From Clostridia bacterium (GTDB taxonomy: Bacteria; Bacillota_A; Clostridia; Christensenellales; CAG-138), in the NCBI GenBank assembly GCA_017553815.1, contig JAFZJT010000263.1, positions 1 through 38,871 of the forward strand: DNA of 38,871 nt. The letters run 5' to 3'. The notes beneath the pieces are model-generated. The model had not been told where the DNA came from. It made no database searches and saw only the letters and a program-made list of their open reading frames with translations. This document shows, piece by piece, positions 33,648-38,871 of this stretch. Position numbers and translations under genes: made by a program. Numbering within the stretch: the stretch's first letter is position 1; the number at the start of each line of letters is the position of its first letter.

Positions 33648-33689
33648 TGCATACAGGGTCGTTTCAACTTACAGACCACCCGGTATGCA
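33648..33689 (+). terminator. Hairpin / attenuator between secreted-protein and lipoprotein genes
   Basis: TGCATAC-A-GGGT (33648-33659) pairs with ACCC-G-GTATGCA (33678-33689), giving 11 bp with one mismatch, followed by TTTATACT. The weak T-stretch suggests partial termination, so the first two products would be made in excess over the export system. Confidence 0.55.
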
Positions 33690-33719
33690 TTTATACTAAA
33701 TTGAGTGGAGGAGCTACCT

Positions 33720-35045
33720 ATGCTTTTTAAGAAAAATCTGTCTCGTTTGATTATGCTGTTTACTGTTGCTTTTATTGTATCTTTGGTCGGGTGCAATCAA
33801 AACAAGAATGTTCCCAATGAAAATCCAACAGTCAGTCCTTCCGCAAGCGTGTCGCCGTCATTCAGCGATAAGCCTTACCAAAGTGCGCCGCCGCAACATT
33901 CAGGCGAGTCTCCTATCGCACCGGATCCGACGCGCCGGGTATATATCGGTCTTTCAAACCAGGATTGCGACATCTACAACGATAATTATTTTGGAAGCAT
34001 GCATTTTGACATCATTACCTTGCAGGAATACTCCACAGCCGAAATAAAGGTTGAACTGCCTATGCAGACGACGCACAGCATCAGGATCGACAACGGTACG
34101 GACGTATACAGAAGCTGGTCGAAAGACAATTTTTTGCAGGGCTTGTCGTACTATGATTATATGTGCATGAGGGACGCCGATTGGCGCGCGCTGTATGAGC
34201 TCCAACTCGAAGCGGACGCGAAGCTTGCAGAGATAGAATCCGAAAACATTACGGATTTTTCTGAAAAACAAAGCAAAGAAGAAGCCGCGCGAAAGCCATA
34301 TAAAGATGCCCACGACCAATACCTCGGTGATTATGAGCTGCTTACGGAAAATGATCTGCCGGAGTTCTATGTTTACAATGTAAATATAAACATAGACGGC
34401 TATGAGCCACGAGCCGAGCTCTATGAGGAAACGGTTTCAAGCGCAAAGATCAGCATCGGCGGCGAGGAATACGAGGTCAATTTCGGAGAATGGAGAATCC
34501 ATAAGAGCTTGCCCAAGGAGCTCAAGGCAAAACCATATGGCATTCAGCAAAATATGGCTGCTGTAATGGCTATTTTGGATTCCCCTTATAACGGCGGTTA
34601 CGTCCGGCTTGCGGATGCGCTTTTCTTTACGGCAAACCAGGATCTGACGATCAACGAGGTGCATATTTACGGAAGTGATGCGGAACTGCTGGGTGCGCAC
34701 GTAACGCTCGACGGACTCGAAGGGGCGGCGCAGGATTTTTACTGGGACGCAAAGATGCCCTTGGATGTATCGGCGGGACAGACCTTGAGGGCGGATATTT
34801 TCCTGCATAGCGAGCGATTTAAGGAATACGAGTTAAACGCAACGGCATTTGTGGTTGTGGATTACGAAGCGGACGGCGCGGAGTGTTCGATAGTCGTTCC
34901 CTGCTGGCTCGATAGAGTAAAAAATTGCTCCGAAACATATCTGCTTGCGTTTGAAGATACGAATATGGATGAGTATAAGCGTTATTTCTTTGTGCCCAAT
35001 TTTGAACGCCATTTAGCTGAACTGCCGGAGAGCTGGAGGCGGTAA
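33720..35045 (+). CDS. Lipoprotein of unknown function linked to the export system
   Basis: This is 441 residues from the ATG at 33720, with GGAGG 7 nt upstream; an in-frame GTG at 33705 has no site. The signal peptide ends in lipobox LVGC (Cys25), followed by a Ser/Pro/Gln linker. There is a central charged helix (YELQLEADAKLAEIESENIT to YKDAHDQYLGDYELL) and a C-terminal β-rich part (LTINEVHIYGSDAELLGAHV). No known domain recognised. It ends 17 bp before the permease gene. It may be a substrate-handling or accessory lipoprotein for the FtsX-type exporter, or a surface receptor. Confidence 0.8.
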   Translation: MLFKKNLSRLIMLFTVAFIVSLVGCNQNKNVPNENPTVSPSASVSPSFSDKPYQSAPPQHSGESPIAPDPTRRVYIGLSNQDCDIYNDNYFGSMHFDIITLQEYSTAEIKVELPMQTTHSIRIDNGTDVYRSWSKDNFLQGLSYYDYMCMRDADWRALYELQLEADAKLAEIESENITDFSEKQSKEEAARKPYKDAHDQYLGDYELLTENDLPEFYVYNVNINIDGYEPRAELYEETVSSAKISIGGEEYEVNFGEWRIHKSLPKELKAKPYGIQQNMAAVMAILDSPYNGGYVRLADALFFTANQDLTINEVHIYGSDAELLGAHVTLDGLEGAAQDFYWDAKMPLDVSAGQTLRADIFLHSERFKEYELNATAFVVVDYEADGAECSIVVPCWLDRVKNCSETYLLAFEDTNMDEYKRYFFVPNFERHLAELPESWRR

Positions 35046-35062
35046 AGGAAAGGACTGCGTAA

Positions 35063-36361
35063 ATGAAACCGTTTAAGGTGACAGCACATTCAATAAAGAT
35101 GGTCGGCCGCAACAAAAGGAGCTATGCGCTTCTTTCGGTCACGATAGTGCTTTCCTTCACTCTGCTGCTCGGCTACCTTTGCTTTGTTGATTCTCAACAT
35201 TACAATCAATACAAGCAGACCTTCTCCTTCGACCGAGGACGGGTTTCCTTTGAGAGCATAAGCGAGCCCGCTCTTGACGGGCTCATTTCACGAAAACTGA
35301 ACGAAATAGAGGGAACCTCATATCAGCTCATGTATTATATGAGCAGTATTTCGCTGTTGGGTATGGATTATACGCTTGAAACGGGAGAGCGGGTCGTTAT
35401 GCCTCATGAAACGATGGTTTGGTCCATCCCTTCGTATGCCGCAGAGTTTTACTCGTTCGATTCGGAAGCGACGGCATGGATGCCGACGGAGATTAACTGG
35501 CTTGACGGGAAGGAGCATACGGGCATCCGCCTTGACCCGGACGAGATCATAGTGGATGAAACCCTGTACAGGGCGTTTGAACTCGATAAAAAGGAGCGCT
35601 TCAAATTAACCCTTTTGCCACATTACGGCAGGAGCATTTATTTGCCGAACGGCGGAAGCTTCCGCGTGGTTGGCACGATACCGTCTTCCGGCGAGATCGA
35701 GCTCGATCTTGAATCTACCGAAGGTCGTGCTTTAGTCGTCGGGGATTATGTTCCGGAGCTGCTTCTTTCGGGCGAAGTCCTGAATCCCGCCTCCGCGCCG
35801 GATGTAGTTTGGTTCTCGAATTATATGGTCCATTCGGATCATCCCGAAACAGTCAGTAATACGATAAACGCTCTGTTTCCGAGCATCGATCCCGCGATAA
35901 GCGTTTACGAAATGCAGGATATGGCGAATCTGGTTATGAAAACCGAGAACCGCACCAAAGCGCTCATATGCGGAGCGATGCTGATAATACTCGGCATAAA
36001 TCTTTATTCCTGCTTTGCAAACGCGCTGAATGAGCGCCGCTTTGAGATAGGCGTAAAAAGAGCGCTTGGCGCGTCGGCATGGAGCATCGTTCGGCAGTTC
36101 CTATATGAAAGCCTTTGCGTGATGGCATTGAACATACTCATTTCCGTCGCGCTCGTTGCGGACATATTCATAGTCTATAAGTTCATCTATGAGCGAACCC
36201 CGAATCAGTTCGGGCAGTATTTCATATGGACTATCTATATCTCTCCGTACTCTGTCGCGATGTTCGCGGTTTGTACACTCACACTTACGGTCGTTTTCAG
36301 TCTGATCTTTGCGTACAGCTCCACGCAGGTACGCATAGCCGATCAGCTTAAAGCGGAATAA
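35063..36361 (+). CDS. MacB/FtsX-type ABC transporter permease
   Basis: This is a 432-residue permease of the type VII ABC (MacB/FtsX) superfamily. One N-terminal transmembrane helix (YALLSVTIVLSFTLLLGYLC, ~22-42) is followed by a large extracellular domain (~45-300), then three helices (ALICGAMLIILGINLYSCF; MALNILISVALVADIFIVYK; MFAVCTLTLTVVFSLIFAYS). The coupling segment RRFEIGVKRALGASAWSIVRQF between the helices is the family signature. It works with the ATPase encoded two genes later. In Gram-positives these systems export or expel peptides and antimicrobial compounds, or transmit mechanical signals. The operon position behind agrD suggests that the load is the secreted protein or self-protection. 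Confidence 0.92.
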   Translation: MKPFKVTAHSIKMVGRNKRSYALLSVTIVLSFTLLLGYLCFVDSQHYNQYKQTFSFDRGRVSFESISEPALDGLISRKLNEIEGTSYQLMYYMSSISLLGMDYTLETGERVVMPHETMVWSIPSYAAEFYSFDSEATAWMPTEINWLDGKEHTGIRLDPDEIIVDETLYRAFELDKKERFKLTLLPHYGRSIYLPNGGSFRVVGTIPSSGEIELDLESTEGRALVVGDYVPELLLSGEVLNPASAPDVVWFSNYMVHSDHPETVSNTINALFPSIDPAISVYEMQDMANLVMKTENRTKALICGAMLIILGINLYSCFANALNERRFEIGVKRALGASAWSIVRQFLYESLCVMALNILISVALVADIFIVYKFIYERTPNQFGQYFIWTIYISPYSVAMFAVCTLTLTVVFSLIFAYSSTQVRIADQLKAE

Positions 36362-36380
36362 ATAAATACAGGAGGCTGTT

Positions 36381-37238
36381 ATGAAAATTTTGAAAGCTTT
36401 ACTCAAGGGCGGATTTTGGATCCTTATTATCGCGCTGCTGCTTGCGCCCGTATACCTCATATACGGAATATCGAACGAGGAGATGAAGCAGTACGAGCCG
36501 AAGCCCGTGCCGGTGTTCCGCGAAACGGCGTACGGCACGGTTTCGATGGCAATGAGAATGGACGTCAGGGAGATCATCACGGTTTCGGGCGTCTGCGTTT
36601 CAAACAGTTTTTCATATATGGAGCTCGATAAGAAAAACGCTTCCAAGACCCGCTGGGAGGTGAGCTCCGGCGACGAAATGCGCGAAGGACAGGTCATCGG
36701 CACATATAACGGCAAGGAGATAAAGAGCAGCCTTACCGGCATTATTGCCGAGATGGACACCTATTCCGAAAGCCCGTTCATCAAGGTCAAACTGCTTGAG
36801 CCTGTTGAGATCGAGTGCTTTGTGAACGATAAGACGCTCTCCGCCATCAAGCGCGCGGGCGATGAGCTGACCACCGAGGACGAAGAAAAGGTAGAGCTTA
36901 CCTATACCGCGCTCACGAAGGATCCCGAAGGCAGAACGAAGGTGCGTCTTGCCGTTGATTCCGATTATTACGCCTACGGCATGGAAATCAAGGAATTGAA
37001 GCTGCTTACGGGCAGAGCGTATCTTTCAACGCTCGTTCTTGATCCGAGATGCCTCTACCAAAAGGAAGCGGGCTCCAAGGACTGGTATGCGCGAAAGGTC
37101 ACGGAGGACGGCTTCTTTATAGAGGAGGTCAAGGTCGAAGTCGGTTATGATAACGGCAATGTGGTATGCGTGACGGGCGTGAACGAGGGCGAATACTTCG
37201 ATACGGGCTACCGCGCGGTTTCGGGAGCGAACGATTGA
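36381..37238 (+). CDS. Membrane-fusion-type adaptor protein
   Basis: This 285-residue protein has one N-terminal transmembrane helix (GFWILIIALLLAPVYLIYGI) and an extracellular part of adaptor type: a biotinyl-lipoyl-like half (VSSGDEMREGQVIGTYNGKE, then SSLTGIIAEMDTYSES) and β-barrel segments toward the C terminus. It is shorter than HlyD/MacA adaptors and lacks the long coiled-coil hairpin. The order permease-adaptor-ATPase supports a role in a tripartite exporter similar to YknX in Bacillus. Ribosome binding site AGGAGG. Confidence 0.8.
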   Translation: MKILKALLKGGFWILIIALLLAPVYLIYGISNEEMKQYEPKPVPVFRETAYGTVSMAMRMDVREIITVSGVCVSNSFSYMELDKKNASKTRWEVSSGDEMREGQVIGTYNGKEIKSSLTGIIAEMDTYSESPFIKVKLLEPVEIECFVNDKTLSAIKRAGDELTTEDEEKVELTYTALTKDPEGRTKVRLAVDSDYYAYGMEIKELKLLTGRAYLSTLVLDPRCLYQKEAGSKDWYARKVTEDGFFIEEVKVEVGYDNGNVVCVTGVNEGEYFDTGYRAVSGAND

Positions 37239-37239
37239 T

Positions 37240-37893
37240 ATGAACGAACTCAAAATAGAGATAAACCATCTCAAAAAAGCCTATCTGCGCCCCGTGCTGA
37301 CGGATATAAACCTTGCCGTGGATAATTCAAGCTATATAACGATTATCGGCAAATCCGGCTCCGGCAAATCGACGCTTTTGAACATTCTCGGACTGCTCGA
37401 AAGCTACGATTCGGGCGAATACCGTTTCAACGGCACGCTTATCCGCAACTATACGGATTACGCAAAGCTCCGTCTTAATAACATCGGCTTTATATTCCAA
37501 AGCTATAACCTCATACCGACGCTGACCTGCTATGAGAATATCCTTATGCCAACGCTCTACAGCGGGCGCGGCAATAAGGGCGATCTCGATTCGCTCGTTG
37601 AACTGCTGGACATCGCTCCGCTGCTTTCTCAGCGCGTAACAACGCTTTCCGGCGGCGAAAAGCAGCGCGTGGCTATCGCACGCTCGCTGATACTCGATCC
37701 GTGCCTCATCCTCGCGGACGAGCCGACAGGCAACCTCGATACGAAGAACAGAGAAATAATCTTCAACCTTCTCGATCACGAGCATAAGAAGGGTCGCGCC
37801 GTGATACTCATCACCCACGATGCGGATATAGCCGCGCGCGCGGAAACGGTAATGGAGCTTAAAGACGGAATGTTGGAAAAGAAAAACAAGTAA
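37240..37893 (+). CDS. ABC transporter ATP-binding protein (MacB/LolD type)
   Basis: This 217-residue ATPase partners the FtsX-type permease. Walker [10 protein letters not shown] (37-45), Q-loop [10 protein letters not shown] (~84-93), signature [12 protein letters not shown] (136-147), Walker B CLILADEP (Asp160, Glu161), D-loop GNLD and H-loop His193 are all intact. The ATG lies 1 bp after the adaptor stop. The reading frame closes just before a YD-repeat remnant in another frame, so this is the last functional gene of the Agr-linked operon. Confidence 0.96.
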   Translation: MNELKIEINHLKKAYLRPVLTDINLAVDNSSYITIIGKSGSGKSTLLNILGLLESYDSGEYRFNGTLIRNYTDYAKLRLNNIGFIFQSYNLIPTLTCYENILMPTLYSGRGNKGDLDSLVELLDIAPLLSQRVTTLSGGEKQRVAIARSLILDPCLILADEPTGNLDTKNREIIFNLLDHEHKKGRAVILITHDADIAARAETVMELKDGMLEKKNK

Positions 37894-37895
37894 TA

Positions 37896-38108
37896 AAAGA
37901 GAAATTTGCAGGAAAGTGTGTTGTTGCACCGGCAAGTTATAAATATGAATATGATCTTAACAACAATCCGACCAAGCTGGTATGCAAGATCGGGGATTCC
38001 ATATGGACAACAATCTATACCTACGATAACGATAACCGTTTGAGTAGAGTAAAGCATCCGAGCGCGGCTCAAACAATTGAATCAACGGCAGCAAGACGGA
38101 AAGGCTGA
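37896..38108 (+). pseudogene. YD-repeat (Rhs/WapA-like) protein remnant
   Basis: An open frame without its own start reads SYKYEYDLNNNPTKLVCKIG and TTIYTYDNDNRLSRVKHPS, then stops. YEYD-x-NNNPTK and YTYDNDNRLS are classic YD-repeat units of Rhs/WapA polymorphic toxins. Only about one and a half repeats remain, so this is the eroded end of a much larger protein, fused by deletion to the end of the ABC operon. Confidence 0.75.
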
Positions 38109-38271
38109 GATGAAATAGACTGCATAAGTCCTTCTCCCAATCGGTTGACCGTGTGGCGGCATAGACTGCCCGAACACACCCGGCAGTTAGTCCAGATATA
38201 CGTGAGAGGCCGCCGGCAAGGAAGAACAGTACAGTAAACGCTGTATATGTTCCCTTGTCGGCGGCCTTTTT
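38104..38271 (+). ncRNA. Structured noncoding RNA candidate ending in a terminator
   Basis: After the YD remnant the plus strand shows dense, nested pairing: GACT-gcata-AGTC, GTGTG/CACAC, and ACTGCC/GGCAGT, which crosses the previous stem (pseudoknot-like). It ends in a strong terminator stem, AGGCCGCCGGCAAGG (38207-38221) with CCTTGTCGGCGGCCT (38253-38267), plus TTTTT. No protein with a ribosome binding site lies inside on the plus strand. The size (~170 nt), standalone position and pseudoknot resemble structured Firmicutes RNAs such as the raiA motif, but I cannot confirm the family by eye. The antisense frame (38391 downward) is probably a shadow. Confidence 0.55.
38207..38271 (+). terminator. 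Rho-independent terminator of the RNA candidate
   Basis: A 15-bp stem with one G-T wobble (38207-38221 with 38253-38267) has inner GAACA/TGTTC pairing and is followed by TTTTTCATT. It is strong on the plus strand. Confidence 0.85.
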
Positions 38272-38412
38272 CATTAAAACACACAACAAAATATTCATTG
38301 CCTGAAGTACAAGGGCGAAGGATACAAATACGCTGAAGAAAAACCATTGATCGTTTTGAAAAGCAGTATGGGTACCCTTTGTAAACTGCACCCCTTCATT
38401 CAGGCAGCATCG

Positions 38413-38468
38413 GGAGTCCTAACGTCAGCGCTTTGTGTCCTTCGGACCAAACAGGCGGAAAGGACTCC
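38413..38468. other. Structured inverted-repeat element
   Basis: GGAGTCCT (38413-38420) and AGGACTCC (38461-38468) are perfect 8-bp arms enclosing a 40-nt segment that contains an inner GTCC-TTC-GGAC hairpin and CGC/GCG pairing. It lies about 95 bp upstream of a mobile-element-type gene. It could be a regulatory RNA leader, a transposon or recombinase end, or the 5' part of a longer structured RNA. Confidence 0.45.
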
Positions 38469-38561
38469 TATGCTTTTATGTTGGCTTTGCTACATAGCGG
38501 CTTATCCGTGATCTTCGAATTTGATCCCACAATCAAATTCAGACCAAAGGAGATCACGAAA

Positions 38562-38871
38562 ATGGCTATTTACTACATAGAAAATGATAACGGAAGCTTT
38601 GCATCCGCAGACGGAACAAGGCGTTTTATTAAACTGTCCGGAAAGGAAGCGCTCGATTACTTGAGGACGGAAGAAGGCAGTAAAAAACGCTTTATGAGGA
38701 CAAGCCGCCATGAGGACGGAGGCGAAGACGAATTCGTTGAAGTCACGCCGGAGTATCTGAAACAGCATCGCCGCGAGGAACGGCGCAAGCAGTATGTTTC
38801 CGATTGTATCGAAAACTCGGAGATCATCACCATATCCCTTTATGCGATGCAGGCCGATGAGAACGACGATA
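38562..38871 (+). CDS. Small sigma-factor-like protein of mobile elements (partial, runs off the window)
   Basis: The ATG at 38562 follows AAAGGAG, and 103 codons are open to the window edge. The start MAIYYIENDNGSFASADGTR, then FIKLSGKEALDYLRTEEGSK and FVEVTPEYLKQHRREERRKQ with ISLYAMQADEND, matches my memory of the N-terminal half of small sigma-70-like proteins found in clostridial integrative elements next to excisionases and serine recombinases. The C-terminal sigma region 4 would lie beyond the edge. If right, a mobile element begins here, in line with the YD remnant and structured repeats just upstream. Function is inferred from N-terminal resemblance only. Confidence 0.65.
   Translation, partial: MAIYYIENDNGSFASADGTRRFIKLSGKEALDYLRTEEGSKKRFMRTSRHEDGGEDEFVEVTPEYLKQHRREERRKQYVSDCIENSEIITISLYAMQADENDD

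Noticed and set aside
37957..38391. Minus-strand hydrophobic ORF beginning MQFTKGTHTAFQ
   Set aside because: It runs through the terminator stem and the YD-repeat remnant and lacks a ribosome binding site; a structured RNA on the plus strand explains the conservation better. Kept as an alternative in the RNA finding.

Overview
The window looks like a chromosomal segment of a low-to-moderate GC Firmicute, most likely an uncultured gut-type Clostridia. The grounds are strong AGGAGG ribosome binding sites, a type I-C CRISPR array, a Firmicutes-style (T7SSb-like) type VII secretion locus, an Agr quorum-sensing cassette and clostridial mobile-element debris. Everything here was read from the sequence by eye; family names are recognition from motifs, not database results.

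Layout. (1) 1-2725: the leader-distal part of a type I-C CRISPR array, with the leader and cas genes off the left edge. (2) 2726-4531: a sparse region with one Rho-independent terminator, a pair of identical-form palindromes (operator candidates) and one small XRE repressor-like gene. (3) 4532-28464: a long, almost entirely co-directional type VII secretion locus. It holds an EssC-like FtsK/SpoIIIE ATPase with an FHA domain, a YukD/EsaB ubiquitin-like protein, two WXG100 proteins, an SLH/Ig-like lipoprotein, a DUF6382-like FHA protein and a zinc-ribbon membrane protein. Next comes a probable effector module: lipoprotein, a DUF2974-type lipase with a C-terminal helical domain, and three small helical partner proteins. 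The block ends with a signalling set of three PP2C phosphatases, another FHA protein and two transmembrane Ser/Thr kinases. One kinase and one phosphatase carry the same leucine-rich-repeat ectodomain, equal in length to the base. I did not see EsaA, EssA or a canonical EssB. (4) 28490-30000: a graveyard of fragments, including a truncated third kinase joined to a ParB piece, an antisense remnant and a small mobile-element-type gene. (5) 30094-37893: an Agr system split into two divergent arms. agrC-agrA-agrB are on the minus strand. A 45-residue AgrD-like prepeptide gene, too short for most gene callers, is on the plus strand behind a direct-repeat LytTR-type operator candidate. It is followed by a secreted protein, a lipoprotein and an FtsX-type permease/adaptor/ATPase export system. 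(6) 37893-38871: a YD-repeat (Rhs/WapA-like) remnant, a structured RNA candidate ending in a terminator, a second structured element, and the start of a small sigma-factor-like gene that runs off the right edge.

How the parts may work together. EssC, YukD and the WXG100 proteins form the secretion core. The FHA domains (in EssC and two separate proteins) would read phosphothreonines written by the two kinases and erased by the three phosphatases, so the locus looks like a secretion machine under external-signal phospho-control. The lipase with its upstream lipoprotein and downstream helical proteins resembles the reverse-organised lipase toxin TslA with its immunity lipoprotein and targeting partners. 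The Agr cassette appears to be a separate population-density circuit whose most direct target is its own divergent agrD/export operon.
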